Assembly: GCF_002847345.1 (NCBI RefSeq)
Contig: NZ_LXFV01000003.1
Span: 1 to 64,000, forward strand
Direction of reading: 5' to 3'
Length of the DNA stretch: 64,000 nt
DNA from: Pectobacterium peruviense
GTDB lineage: Bacteria > Pseudomonadota > Gammaproteobacteria > Enterobacterales > Enterobacteriaceae
Position 1 is the first letter of the stretch, and every line of letters starts with the position of its first letter. Below, piece by piece: positions 34,446 to 43,580 of this stretch. A program made the position numbers and the translations under genes. The notes beneath the pieces are model-generated. The model worked only from the letters and a program-made list of their open reading frames with translations. It was not told where the DNA came from and ran no database searches.

Positions 34446-34994
34446 TCACGCAGCAACCGTCGGTAATAGCAGAATCAGTGCAGAATCAAAGCCGTGATGG
34501 TGCATAAACTCACGCAAAATCAGTAACCGTGCGGAGAAGGCGTTCTCTAGCGGAATCCCCTCCCAGGTCGCTGGGCTCCCCATCATGACGCGTTCCAGGC
34601 GTTTAAACGTTCGCTCCATATCATCCTGCGGCAACCACCATCCCGCTTCCTCTTCTTCTGCTCCCGAAATCTGTGCGATTGTCACCAATGCAGAGTCGAA
34701 AGCGAACAGAGTGGAATCCGCAGGGATGTCGTGGCGAATACGCGTCACCTCATCTTCTACCGCCATGATCGCCAGCTCCATCTCGTCCGGCGTCGGGGGA
34801 AGATGTTTGAAAAACGTCGCCGCTGTTTTGTCAAAACCAATGGTCAATTGCAGAGTTGCCGACGGCTGTGATGCCGTACCGCAGATGACCGTCGTCTGCT
34901 GTTCGCCAATATACAGCACCGTTACCGGCACATCGGGCGCTACGCGCTGTCTGGCAAGCGAGTACGCATGTTGCAGATCCACATCATTTTCCAT
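34446..34994 (-). CDS. Hypothetical protein encoded after mmuM
   Basis: 182 residues from ATG 34994, 21 bases after mmuM in the same direction. No signal peptide or membrane segment. An acidic middle section (EEEEAGWWLPQDDMERTFKR) and a hydrophobic C-terminal end (FDSALILLLPTVAA) are visible. I do not recognise the family. Position suggests co-transcription with mmuP-mmuM, and so control by MetJ, but no link to methionine metabolism is evident from the sequence. Confidence 0.75.
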   Translation of the reverse strand: MENDVDLQHAYSLARQRVAPDVPVTVLYIGEQQTTVICGTASQPSATLQLTIGFDKTAATFFKHLPPTPDEMELAIMAVEDEVTRIRHDIPADSTLFAFDSALVTIAQISGAEEEEAGWWLPQDDMERTFKRLERVMMGSPATWEGIPLENAFSARLLILREFMHHHGFDSALILLLPTVAA

Positions 34995-35015
34995 CACGGC
35001 ATCCCCTTATGAGTA

Positions 35016-35957
35016 CTAATCCCCGTGCTTGCAGCAGCGTGCAATACCGGCAATGTCGGCTGGCGTCGTTCGGCAACAACCGCCAATCAGACATGCCCCT
35101 GCGGCCTGCCACTCGGGCAGATACGCTGTCAGCTGGCATGCCGCATCGTGAGCGCTGCTCCAGGTTTTGGTTACGGCATCATACTGCTCGCCGGAATTGG
35201 GATAAACCACCAACGGTAAATCCGTTAGCGAAGACAGGTGCGTCAGCGCGGGGGTTACCTTTTCCAACGCAATGCAGTTAATGCCCACAGCAACCACCTG
35301 CGAACAAGCGTTAACCCGTTCCAGCACCGTGCGCAATGGCGTACCGTCGCTGAGGTGTTCACTGTCACGCAGCGTGAAGGAGAACCAAGCCTGCGCTTGA
35401 GGGAATTCGGCCAGTAACGCAATCAGCGCCTCTATTTCCGCAAAAGACGGCAGCGTCTCGCAGGCCAGAAGATCCGCACCCGCCTCATGCAGTGCCGTAA
35501 TACGCGGCCGATGAAATGCCATCATCTCAGCCTGCGGCAGATGGTAATCACCACGATACTCCGAACCATCTGCCAAATAGGCACCGTACGGCCCTACCGA
35601 TCCCGCCACCAGCAGCGTCCCAGCCTGTGGGTTATCACGCCGATAATCATCCCGAGCCTGCGCCGCCAACTGTACGCTTTTGGCAATCAGCGCCAGCGAC
35701 TCCGCTTCGCTATACCCGCGAGCCTCAAACCCCTGCGGCGTTGCCTGATAGCTGGCGGTAATCGCACACTGCGCCCCAGCCTTGAAATAGTCGAGGTGCA
35801 CCTGATAAATCAGCGCCGGATTCTCAACCAGCACTTTCGCCGACCACAGGGGATCCGTTAAATCACAGCCGCGCGCTTCCAGTTCAGTCGCCAACGCACC
35901 GTCCAGCACAATCGTTGATGCCGTTGCCAGCATGTCGATCACCGTATTTTTACGCAA
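35016..35957 (-). CDS. mmuM: Homocysteine S-methyltransferase
   Basis: 313 residues. The likely start is TTG 35957, which overlaps the mmuP stop and has GGAG upstream; ATG 35933 is the alternative but would remove part of the conserved start. The family pattern [20 protein letters not shown] is followed by zinc ligands in GINCIAL and GGCCRTTP. It transfers a methyl group from S-methylmethionine to homocysteine, giving two methionines. It forms an operon with mmuP. Confidence 0.95.
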   Translation of the reverse strand: MRKNTVIDMLATASTIVLDGALATELEARGCDLTDPLWSAKVLVENPALIYQVHLDYFKAGAQCAITASYQATPQGFEARGYSEAESLALIAKSVQLAAQARDDYRRDNPQAGTLLVAGSVGPYGAYLADGSEYRGDYHLPQAEMMAFHRPRITALHEAGADLLACETLPSFAEIEALIALLAEFPQAQAWFSFTLRDSEHLSDGTPLRTVLERVNACSQVVAVGINCIALEKVTPALTHLSSLTDLPLVVYPNSGEQYDAVTKTWSSAHDAACQLTAYLPEWQAAGACLIGGCCRTTPADIAGIARCCKHGD

Positions 35958-37362
35958 TGTCTTCCACTCCCGTTAATCCACGTTTCTTCACTGATTGCGT
36001 GAAATAATAAGCACCGTAGCACAATGCAACAAACGGAATTCCACACCACAGTGCAATCCGCTGGCTTGGATCAAACACTAATCCGACGCAAGCGAGCAAA
36101 CACAGCAGGAAGCCAAGAATCGGCGTTATCGGGAACCAAGGTGCGCGATATTGCAGCTCGGAAAGTGATTTTCCAGAGCGAATATGATGACGGCGGAACA
36201 TATAATGCGAGGCGCAGATACTCAACCACACCGCCACCACAGCAAAGCCGGAAATCGCGGACAGCGCTACGTAGACGGTATCGGGCGCGACCACGCTGGA
36301 AAACAGCGCCAACAGCCCACCCAACATACTCACAGAGATGGCGAAGAGCGGAATACCACGACGCGTCAGACGAGAAAACCGGCGCGGCAACGTGCCTTCG
36401 TTAGACAGCGACCATAACATACGTCCCGAGGCATACAGCCCTGAGTTCGCGGCAGACAGAATCGCCGTCAAAATCACGAAATTAAAAATGTCGGCGGCGT
36501 AAGGAATACCAATTTTTTCAAACACCAGCACAAACGGGCTTTTGGCAATACCCGCCTCTTCCATCGGAATAATCGCTGCCAGCACCAGCACCGTACCCAG
36601 AAAGAAAATCACCAGTCGCGCAACGGTCGTGCGAATCGCCATTGGCACAACCTTCTGCGGATTCTCAGTTTCCCCTGCCGCGATGCCGATCAGTTCCGTG
36701 CCAGAAAAGGCGAAATTCACCGCCACCATCGTCATCAATATTGGCAGGCCGCCGTGTGGGAACCAGCCGGACGCGGTAATGTTCTGGAAGAACGGCGCGG
36801 GAGAACCGTCCTGCATCGGAATAAAACCAAACATCGCGCCCGCACCGAGCACAATAAAGGCAAGAATCGTAACCACTTTAACAATCGAGAACCAGAATTC
36901 CCCTTCGGCGAAGAAGCGGGACGAGACGACATTCAGCAGATAGATCAGCACACAAAACAACAGACACCAGGTCCAGACTGGCACCTGTGGGAACCAATAC
37001 TGCATGCAAAAGCCAGCGGCAGTCAGGCTCGAACCCAGCGCGACCGTCCACGTCAGCCAATACAGCCACGCCACGGTATAGCCCGTTGCCGGGCTAAGAT
37101 AACGGGATGCGTACACATGGAACGCCCCAGTTTCCGGCATCGCGACAGACAGCTCGCCCAGGCTAAGCATCACCAAGTACACCACTAACGCACCGATCAA
37201 ATACGCCAATAGCGTACCGGCCGCGCCCGTCGTGGAAATAATGTAGCCCGTATTGAAAAACAGGCCGGTACCGATGACGCCGCCGAGCGAAAGCATCACC
37301 AAATGGCGAGCTTTCATCGTGCGCTTAAACTGCCCTTCCGAGCCAGATGCGTGTTGTTCCAT
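35950..37362 (-). CDS. mmuP: S-methylmethionine permease
   Basis: 470 residues, an APC-superfamily permease with about twelve membrane segments. The start region ([20 protein letters not shown]) and [19 protein letters not shown] are typical of amino acid permeases. Adjacent mmuM makes MmuP the clear choice. S-methylmethionine is abundant in plants, so uptake suits a plant pathogen. The leader has MetJ boxes. Confidence 0.93.
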   Translation of the reverse strand: MEQHASGSEGQFKRTMKARHLVMLSLGGVIGTGLFFNTGYIISTTGAAGTLLAYLIGALVVYLVMLSLGELSVAMPETGAFHVYASRYLSPATGYTVAWLYWLTWTVALGSSLTAAGFCMQYWFPQVPVWTWCLLFCVLIYLLNVVSSRFFAEGEFWFSIVKVVTILAFIVLGAGAMFGFIPMQDGSPAPFFQNITASGWFPHGGLPILMTMVAVNFAFSGTELIGIAAGETENPQKVVPMAIRTTVARLVIFFLGTVLVLAAIIPMEEAGIAKSPFVLVFEKIGIPYAADIFNFVILTAILSAANSGLYASGRMLWSLSNEGTLPRRFSRLTRRGIPLFAISVSMLGGLLALFSSVVAPDTVYVALSAISGFAVVAVWLSICASHYMFRRHHIRSGKSLSELQYRAPWFPITPILGFLLCLLACVGLVFDPSQRIALWCGIPFVALCYGAYYFTQSVKKRGLTGVEDIA

Positions 37363-37433
37363 GATGACCTTTCTTTATCAATAAACTCGTACTGCTTGAT
37401 GTCGCAGGACAGTAATAGCCCCTAAGCGGGAGT

Positions 37434-37457
37434 AGACGTTTAGACTTCCAGATAGAT
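37434..37457. promoter_or_regulatory. MetJ-binding met boxes upstream of mmuP
   Basis: Three adjacent 8-mers: AGACGTTT, AGACTTCC and AGATAGAT. Compared with the consensus AGACGTCT they match at 7, 6 and 4 positions. MetJ with S-adenosylmethionine binds such tandem boxes and represses. mmuPM of E. coli is also in the MetJ regulon. Confidence 0.85.
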
Positions 37458-37559
37458 GGAGTGTTATACCGTCAACCGATTCGTAAAGTAAAGCGCAGGC
37501 CGCTGGAGAGCGATGAGGTGGGTTAAAATTGAACAGAAGCAAAAGAATGCGGTGAGCAC

Positions 37560-38492
37560 CTACAGCTCACCAATCACACGTGTGATATCCGTTGAGGTCT
37601 TCAACGTGCGGATCTCGCTGAATAACTCGGTGGCGTCGTCGTACTCTTTACGTAAATAGCCGAGCCACTGTTTGATACGCGCGACGTGGTACAGTCCCGT
37701 ATCACCCTGCTTTTCCAGCCGCACATATTTTTGTAGCAGTAACATAACCTCAGGCCACGGCATACGCGGTTCGTTATATTTAATCACGCGGCTCAGGTTC
37801 GGTACATTCAGCGCACCACGCCCCAGCATGATCGCGTCACAGCCCGTTGTCGCCATACAATCCTGTGCGCTCTGCCAGTCCCAGATTTCACCGTTGGCAA
37901 TCACCGGAATCCGCAGCCGCTGGCGAATTTCACCAATCGCCTGCCAGTTAATGCACTCGGCTTTATAACCGTCTTCTTTCGTGCGGCCATGCACGGCCAG
38001 CTCGCTTGCACCCGCCTGCTGCACCGCATCGGCAATTTCGAACTGACGAGCGCCGGAATCCCACCCGAGACGGATTTTCACCGTCACCGGCAAATGCGCG
38101 GGCACCGCCTCACGCATGGCTTTTGCGCCCTGATAAATCAGCTCGGGATCTTTTAACAACGTCGCGCCGCCCCCGCTGCCGTTTACTAGCTTCGACGGAC
38201 AGCCGCAGTTCAGATCGACGCCATACGAACCCAGCTCCACCGCACGCGCTGCGTTCTCCGCCAGCCATTGCGGATATTGTCCCAGTAGCTGCACGCGCAC
38301 CAGTGTGCCGGACGGCGTGCGGCTGGCATGCTGTAGCTCCGGGCAAAGGCGATAAAAAGATTTAACCGGCAGGCACTGATCCACCACGCGTAAAAACTCG
38401 GTGATACACAGATCATAATCGTTTACTTCGGTCAGTAGTTCTCGCACTAATGAGTCGAGAACCCCTTCCATCGGGGCAAGCAGAACACGCAT
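37560..38492 (-). CDS. dusC: tRNA-dihydrouridine(16) synthase
   Basis: 310 residues from ATG 38492 ([20 protein letters not shown]); the frame extends upstream to 38528 without a ribosome site. FMN-binding and catalytic features of Dus enzymes are present: [25 protein letters not shown] with the catalytic cysteine, [17 protein letters not shown] and IMLGRGAL. Length and N-terminus agree with DusC rather than DusA or DusB. It reduces U16 in tRNA. Confidence 0.92.
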   Translation of the reverse strand: MRVLLAPMEGVLDSLVRELLTEVNDYDLCITEFLRVVDQCLPVKSFYRLCPELQHASRTPSGTLVRVQLLGQYPQWLAENAARAVELGSYGVDLNCGCPSKLVNGSGGGATLLKDPELIYQGAKAMREAVPAHLPVTVKIRLGWDSGARQFEIADAVQQAGASELAVHGRTKEDGYKAECINWQAIGEIRQRLRIPVIANGEIWDWQSAQDCMATTGCDAIMLGRGALNVPNLSRVIKYNEPRMPWPEVMLLLQKYVRLEKQGDTGLYHVARIKQWLGYLRKEYDDATELFSEIRTLKTSTDITRVIGEL

Positions 38493-38560
38493 AACGCTAC
38501 TCAATAACTCTTCGATCGTTGATGACACTGGTTAATAACATAATCGTGAATACCACGGCC

Positions 38561-38608
38561 AAAAAACGGGCAATACCAGGGTAATGCCCGTCACTTAAGC
38601 CCGTTTTT
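38561..38608. terminator. Overlapping alternative hairpins between dusC and queH
   Basis: AAAAACGGGC (38562-38571) and GCCCGTTTTT (38599-38608) form one hairpin usable on either strand. A second, mutually exclusive stem pairs ACGGGCA (38566-38572) with TGCCCGT (38585-38591). On the minus strand this second stem extends to 12 bp with one mismatch and is followed by six T. It lies in the leader of dusC, about 70 bases before the start codon. Confidence 0.7.
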
Positions 38609-38752
38609 AGGGGGTATTGTACGGATAATACGACGGGAAAGATAACGCCAGATACGCCCAGAGGTTGCCTCACGTGGGCATATCATCAATAATTCGTTAC
38701 GAATTTGTGATGCTACCGTCCTTACGGACCACAACGAAGTGACTGTTTATTT

Positions 38753-39424
38753 ATGTCGAATGTCAAAACCGCAGAATTTAAACGCCCGCAGCTTTCATTG
38801 CCAAATAGCGCAAACAAACTGCTGCTGCACTCCTGCTGTGCGCCCTGCTCTGGTGAAGTCATGGAAGCCATCACTGCTTCTGGCATCGACTACACCATTT
38901 TCTTCTATAACCCCAACATCCACCCGCAGCGCGAATATATGATCCGCAAAGAGGAAAACATCCGTTTCGCCGAACAGCATAACGTACCTTTCATCGATGC
39001 AGATTACGATTCGGATAACTGGTTCGAGCGAGCCAAAGGCATGGAGTGGGAACCCGAACGCGGCATTCGCTGCACCATGTGTTTTGACATGCGTTTCGAG
39101 CGTACAGCGCTGTATGCCGCAGAAAACGGTTTTAGCGTCATTTCCAGCTCGCTGGGGATTTCCCGCTGGAAAAACATGCAGCAGATTACCGAATGCGGCC
39201 AGAACGCGGCGCAGAAATATCCTGGCGTCACCTATTGGGATTACAACTGGCGTAAAGGCGGCGGTTCGGCTCGCATGATCGAAATCAGCAAGCGAGAACA
39301 TTTCTATCAACAAGAATATTGCGGCTGCATATACTCCCTGCGCGATTCCAATAAACATCGCAAATCACAGGGGCGCGATATTATTCGCATCGGTAAACTG
39401 TATTACGGCGATGAAGCCGAATAA
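38753..39424 (+). CDS. queH: Epoxyqueuosine reductase QueH
   Basis: 223 residues. The DUF208/QueH cysteine motifs are present: [13 protein letters not shown] near residue 30, [15 protein letters not shown] near 105, and [14 protein letters not shown] near 190. QueH completes queuosine synthesis in tRNA with an iron-sulphur cluster, replacing QueG without B12. The gene is monocistronic with a terminator after it. Confidence 0.95.
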   Translation: MSNVKTAEFKRPQLSLPNSANKLLLHSCCAPCSGEVMEAITASGIDYTIFFYNPNIHPQREYMIRKEENIRFAEQHNVPFIDADYDSDNWFERAKGMEWEPERGIRCTMCFDMRFERTALYAAENGFSVISSSLGISRWKNMQQITECGQNAAQKYPGVTYWDYNWRKGGGSARMIEISKREHFYQQEYCGCIYSLRDSNKHRKSQGRDIIRIGKLYYGDEAE

Positions 39425-39438
39425 CCGCATAACACCAG

Positions 39439-39468
39439 AGTCCGGCACAGCGTGCCGGACTTTCTGCT
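39439..39468 (+). terminator. Terminator of queH
   Basis: AGTCCGGCAC/GTGCCGGACT (39439-39448 and 39452-39461) with a 3-base loop is followed by TTCTGCTT. It lies between convergent queH and the peptide-binding protein gene. Confidence 0.8.
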
Positions 39469-39470
39469 TC

Positions 39471-41066
39471 TTACTTCTTCACATCGACCTGATAGAAAAT
39501 ATGCTTACCGAACGGGTCAACTTCATACCCGGTCACTTCTTTGCGCACCGGTTCAAAGAGGGTGGAATGCGCAATCATGACGGCCGGAGCCTGATCGTGC
39601 ATCATCTGCTGCGCCTGTTTGTATAGGGCAATTCGCTGTTCATGATCCTGTGAGGCACGCGCGTCGGTAATAATTTTATCAAACGGGGCGTAACACCATT
39701 TTGCTGAGTTGGAGCCACCGTTGGCCGCCGTACAGGTAAACAACGGCCCGAAGAAGTTATCAGGGTCGCCTGTCGCCGTTGTCCAGCCCATTAACGCCGC
39801 CTGATGTTCACCCCCCTTCACCCTCTTCAGGTATTCGCCCCACTCGAAGGTGACAATCTTGGCTTGCACACCGACCTTCGCCCAGTCGGCCTGAATCATC
39901 TCTGACATACGACGAGCGTTCGGGTTATACGGGCGTTGAACCGGCATCGCCCACAGTTCGATAGCCGTTCCCTCCGCCAAACCGGCTTCTTTCAGCAACG
40001 CCTTCGCCTTCTCGGGATCGTAGTCATAATCCTTCAGCTCGCTGTCAGCACTCCAGACGCCTGGCGGCAGAAGGTTTTTCGCCGCAGTGCCAGTGCCCTG
40101 GAAAACGGCTTCAATAATCGCCGATTTGTTAATCGCCATCGTCAGCGCCTGACGCACTTTCACATTATCCGTCGGTGCTTTTTGGGTGTTGAACGACAGG
40201 AAGCCGGTATTCAACCCGGCCTTTTGCATCAGTACGATATCTTTATTCTCTTTCATACGCGGCAGGTCGGCAGGATTAGGGAACGGCATCACCTGACACT
40301 CATTCTTCTCCAGCTTGGCATAACGTACGGAAGCATCTGGCGTGATGCTGAAGATCAACCGATCCAACTTGGCCTTGCCTTCCCAATAATCTGGAAACGC
40401 TTTAAACAGAATGCGCGAATCTTTCTGGTACTGCGCTAACTCAAAAGGTCCGGTACCAATCGGATCCATATCCACGCGTTCCGGCGTGCCAGCTTTGAGC
40501 ATCGCATCGGCATATTCCGCAGAGAGGATAGAAGCGAAGTACCAGGCTAAATCAGCCAAAAACGGCGCTTCCGCATGGGAGAGCGTAAAACGCACCGTGT
40601 GGTCATCCACCTTCTCGATATTCTGGATCAGTGAGCCAAACGACAAGCTCTCAAAATTGGCATAAGTGCCTTTCGAGACACTGTGGTAAGGGTGCTGCGG
40701 GTCTTTTTGCCGCATGAAAGAGAAAATCACGTCATCGGCGGTAAAATCACGCGAGGGTTTAAAATATTTGTTGCTCTGAAACTTCACCCCTTTGCGCAAG
40801 TGGAAGGTATACACGCGCCCATCGGCACTAATGTCCCAGCGTTCCGCCAGACTCGACACTAGCTCCGTGGTGCCGACTTTGAAATCCACTAGACGATTAT
40901 AAATTGGCACTGCACTGGCATCCACGCTGGTGCCGGAGGTATAAAGCTGCGGGTTAAAGTTTTCCGGCGATCCTTCAGAGCAATACACCAAAGTGTTCGC
41001 CGATGCGGCGGAGGCAACCGCCAGCGTCAACGCAGCCAATGTGAATCGTATTCCTGCTTTTTTCAT
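39471..41066 (-). CDS. Periplasmic peptide-binding protein (DppA-like, SBP family 5)
   Basis: 531 residues with signal peptide (FTLAALTLAVASAASANT). The mature start (LVYCSEGSPENFNPQLYTSG, in part) is almost that of DppA, and the family 5 landmarks LAERWDISADGRVYTFHLRKGVKF, quoted here in part, and PIGTGPFELAQYQKD are intact. It should bind a di- or oligopeptide, or haem as DppA does. No permease or ATPase genes adjoin it, so it probably delivers to a transporter encoded elsewhere. Confidence 0.9.
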   Translation of the reverse strand: MKKAGIRFTLAALTLAVASAASANTLVYCSEGSPENFNPQLYTSGTSVDASAVPIYNRLVDFKVGTTELVSSLAERWDISADGRVYTFHLRKGVKFQSNKYFKPSRDFTADDVIFSFMRQKDPQHPYHSVSKGTYANFESLSFGSLIQNIEKVDDHTVRFTLSHAEAPFLADLAWYFASILSAEYADAMLKAGTPERVDMDPIGTGPFELAQYQKDSRILFKAFPDYWEGKAKLDRLIFSITPDASVRYAKLEKNECQVMPFPNPADLPRMKENKDIVLMQKAGLNTGFLSFNTQKAPTDNVKVRQALTMAINKSAIIEAVFQGTGTAAKNLLPPGVWSADSELKDYDYDPEKAKALLKEAGLAEGTAIELWAMPVQRPYNPNARRMSEMIQADWAKVGVQAKIVTFEWGEYLKRVKGGEHQAALMGWTTATGDPDNFFGPLFTCTAANGGSNSAKWCYAPFDKIITDARASQDHEQRIALYKQAQQMMHDQAPAVMIAHSTLFEPVRKEVTGYEVDPFGKHIFYQVDVKK

Positions 41067-41206
41067 CCCAGACCTCGCTTGTTATTGGTGTTTCACCACA
41101 CCGCTATAAAAATCATGACGATAAAATGACAAATAAAACCCTCAAATGAAATAATTTCTACGTTAGGATAACAATCATGGCTATTACTGAATAAAAAGGA
41201 TTCGTT

Positions 41207-42436
41207 ATGACAGACAGTCTGGCTCATCAACTCAGCACGCGTTTTTACCGTTATCTCGCCGTCACCAGCCAAAGCGATGCGAGTTCCGTAACATTGCCCA
41301 GCACGCCGGAACAGCATGAGATGGCACGTCTGCTGGCGGACGAGCTGCGTACGCTCGGCCTACAGAATGTAGTCATCGATGAGCACGCCACGGTAACAGC
41401 CGTAAAGCCGGGCAACTGTCCATCCGCACCGCGCATTGGCTTTATTACCCATATCGATACGGTTGACGTCGGCCTGTCGCCGCATATTCACCCGCAAACA
41501 CTGCGCTTTACTGGTGAAGACCTGTGCCTGAATGCCGAACAGGACATCTGGCTGCGTACCGCGGAACACCCGGAAATTCTGCCGTATGTCGGGCAGGACA
41601 TCATTTTCAGCGATGGAACCAGCGTACTGGGTGCGGACAATAAAGCCGCCGTCACCGTGGTCATGACGCTCATGGAGAATTTGACCGATGCAACACCACA
41701 CGGCGATATCGTGGTGGCCTTCGTGCCGGATGAGGAAATTGGGCTACGCGGTGCGAAAGCGCTCGATCTCAAACGCTTCGATGTTGATTTCGCCTACACC
41801 ATCGACTGCTGCGAGCTGGGTGAAGTGGTGTATGAGAACTTCAATGCGGCCTCAGCCGAAATTCGCTTTACCGGCGTGCCTGCGCACCCGATGTCGGCGA
41901 AAGGCGTGCTGGTTAATCCTCTGCTCATGGCACATGACTTTATCAGCCAGTTCGATCGCCAGCAGACGCCGGAACACACGGCAGAACGCGAGGGCTATGT
42001 CTGGTTTAACGATCTGACGGCGAATGCCAATGAAGCAAAGCTCAAAGCCTCTATTCGCGATTTCGATTTAGCCACGTTTGAACAGCGCAAACAGCAGATT
42101 GCTGTGATCGCAGAGAAGATTGCCGCGCAGTATCCTACTGGCACCGTGACCTATACGCTCACCGATATCTACAGCAATATCAGCAACGCGATTACCGACG
42201 ATCGTCGGGCAATAGACCTGCTGTTTGCTGCACTGGACACGCTGGGTATTGAACCTAAGGTGACGCCAATGCGTGGCGGCACGGATGGTGCAGCGCTATC
42301 CGCTAACGGGTTGCTAACGCCAAACTTCTTCACCGGCGCGCACAATTTCCACTCACGCTTTGAGTTTCTCCCTGTCCCGTCGTTTGTGAAATCGTATGAA
42401 GTGGCATTGAATTTATGCCTGCTAGCAGCGAAATAA
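41207..42436 (+). CDS. pepT: Peptidase T (tripeptidase)
   Basis: 409 residues. Zinc-binding residues of the M20B family are visible: FITHIDTVDVG, VLGADNKAAVTV, FVPDEEIGLRGA and TGAHNFHSRFEF. PepT removes the N-terminal residue of tripeptides in the cytoplasm. Length matches E. coli PepT (408). It is divergent from the peptide-binding protein gene across a 140-base region with no clear FNR box. Confidence 0.96.
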   Translation: MTDSLAHQLSTRFYRYLAVTSQSDASSVTLPSTPEQHEMARLLADELRTLGLQNVVIDEHATVTAVKPGNCPSAPRIGFITHIDTVDVGLSPHIHPQTLRFTGEDLCLNAEQDIWLRTAEHPEILPYVGQDIIFSDGTSVLGADNKAAVTVVMTLMENLTDATPHGDIVVAFVPDEEIGLRGAKALDLKRFDVDFAYTIDCCELGEVVYENFNAASAEIRFTGVPAHPMSAKGVLVNPLLMAHDFISQFDRQQTPEHTAEREGYVWFNDLTANANEAKLKASIRDFDLATFEQRKQQIAVIAEKIAAQYPTGTVTYTLTDIYSNISNAITDDRRAIDLLFAALDTLGIEPKVTPMRGGTDGAALSANGLLTPNFFTGAHNFHSRFEFLPVPSFVKSYEVALNLCLLAAK

Positions 42437-42492
42437 TCGCGTTGAGAAAAGAGAGTTTGATAACGATTAAATAAATTGATACCCGGGATGCA

Positions 42493-42963
42493 TTATTTAC
42501 GATCGGGCTTTAGCCGACTATCAAACTGGAACGGTATAGTCTCTGCCCGCTGAATGATCCCGTAGAAATCCGGGTGTTCAGGGTTTAACAGGTAGTTATA
42601 CTCCACGGGCGAGAGGGTGCTGGGGACTCGCAACGCTATCGAACTTTTGGTAAAGATCCACGCATCACCGTATACCGCCAGATCCGGCGGCGCTTCTTCA
42701 GCAGCCCAGTTGTCTGGCAATTCGTCCATATCGGCACTCTGAATCTGATCTTCAGGCACATCGATACGCATTAGCGTGTAATAATCCAGGATTTGCGCTG
42801 CATGCAGGTGTACCAGCGTCTCCAGCATGGTAAGCGATGCGGTTTCTGAGACATAAACCATCGAGGTGCCAACACTGTTCCAACGGCCTCCAGCCTCTTT
42901 TGCTCCGTATCCCGTCCAGGCTGTAGAAAGATGCTTTGTCTTTGTAAGCCGATAGAGAATCAA
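42493..42963 (-). CDS. RES-domain toxin
   Basis: 156 residues. The RES fold is seen with LYRLTKTKHLSTAWTGYGA, then GGRWNSVGTSMVYVSETASL carrying conserved arginine, serine and glutamate residues, and LRVPSTLSPVEYNYLLNP near the C-terminus. RES toxins cleave NAD+ or ADP-ribosylate targets. It is encoded directly after and overlapping its Xre-type antitoxin by four bases. Confidence 0.93.
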   Translation of the reverse strand: MILYRLTKTKHLSTAWTGYGAKEAGGRWNSVGTSMVYVSETASLTMLETLVHLHAAQILDYYTLMRIDVPEDQIQSADMDELPDNWAAEEAPPDLAVYGDAWIFTKSSIALRVPSTLSPVEYNYLLNPEHPDFYGIIQRAETIPFQFDSRLKPDRK

Positions 42964-43403
42964 GAGTACACACCGTGTTCCAGGCGCGTGAGCAATTTCA
43001 TGACTTCGTAAGCCCCGGTTTCGGATACCATCAGTTCTGCTGGTACTTTTCCGCCAAGCGCCCTGTTTGGCTCATTCAACCATTTTTGAGCCTCGTCCTT
43101 ATCACCTTCAAACAGTTCTACGGCGCGATCAATAACACGGATGATACGCACCAACCGTTCACTTTGATCGGCGCTAAATCGCGCTTTGACGCTGCGGCTA
43201 AATGTCGTTGACGGAATGCCGGACATTTTACGCAGGTCGTTTTGCGTTATCTTCGCCCAGTCAGCGATAAGGTTAGCAACCTTACCCTCAAGGCCTTGGT
43301 TAATCTGTCCCAAAAGCGCCACACCATCAGAATGGTTTAATCCTGCCACCTGCCATAAACGGGGCGGCCTGCTCTGAGTCGTGGATAAGCTAAATGTTTT
43401 CAT
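42960..43403 (-). CDS. Xre/MbcA/ParS-type antitoxin (DUF2384)
   Basis: 147 residues. The N-terminal helical DNA-binding part includes LRKMSGIPSTTFSRSVKARF. The C-terminal DUF2384 toxin-binding domain carries AVELFEGDKDEAQKWLNEPN and a terminal GKVPAELMVSETGAYEVMKLL. It blocks the RES toxin and probably represses the pair at the palindromic operator just upstream. Confidence 0.93.
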   Translation of the reverse strand: MKTFSLSTTQSRPPRLWQVAGLNHSDGVALLGQINQGLEGKVANLIADWAKITQNDLRKMSGIPSTTFSRSVKARFSADQSERLVRIIRVIDRAVELFEGDKDEAQKWLNEPNRALGGKVPAELMVSETGAYEVMKLLTRLEHGVYS

Positions 43404-43412
43404 AACAAACCT

Positions 43413-43456
43413 CCATTTGGAGTTTTTATTATACCCAAATGGTAATTGTCGCGCAA
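43413..43456 (-). promoter_or_regulatory. Promoter and operator of the RES-Xre pair
   Basis: The minus strand has TTGCGC (complement of 43451-43456), a 17-base spacer and TATAAT (complement of 43428-43433). The inverted arms CCATTTGG (43413-43420) and CCAAATGG (43435-43442) flank the -10 box, so antitoxin bound there would block RNA polymerase. Confidence 0.8.
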
Positions 43457-43548
43457 ATAGTAGACATCTCCTGGCAGTGACCTACCGCGGTGATGCTCTA
43501 TCGCCCACGCAGTCCAACTGCACACCTGCTATGGCAAAAATAGCGCGA

Positions 43549-43576
43549 TAAAAAAGGGAGCCACTGGCTCCCTTTC
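43549..43576 (-). terminator. Terminator of rhlE
   Basis: GGGAGCC (43556-43562) and GGCTCCC (43566-43572) form a stem, extended by AAA/TTT. On the minus strand it ends in a run of T, just past the rhlE stop. Confidence 0.88.
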
Positions 43577-43580
43577 GATT

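Noticed and set aside
41067..41206. FNR site before pepT
   Set aside because: E. coli pepT is FNR-activated, but I found no TTGAT-N4-ATCAA-like sequence in this gap.
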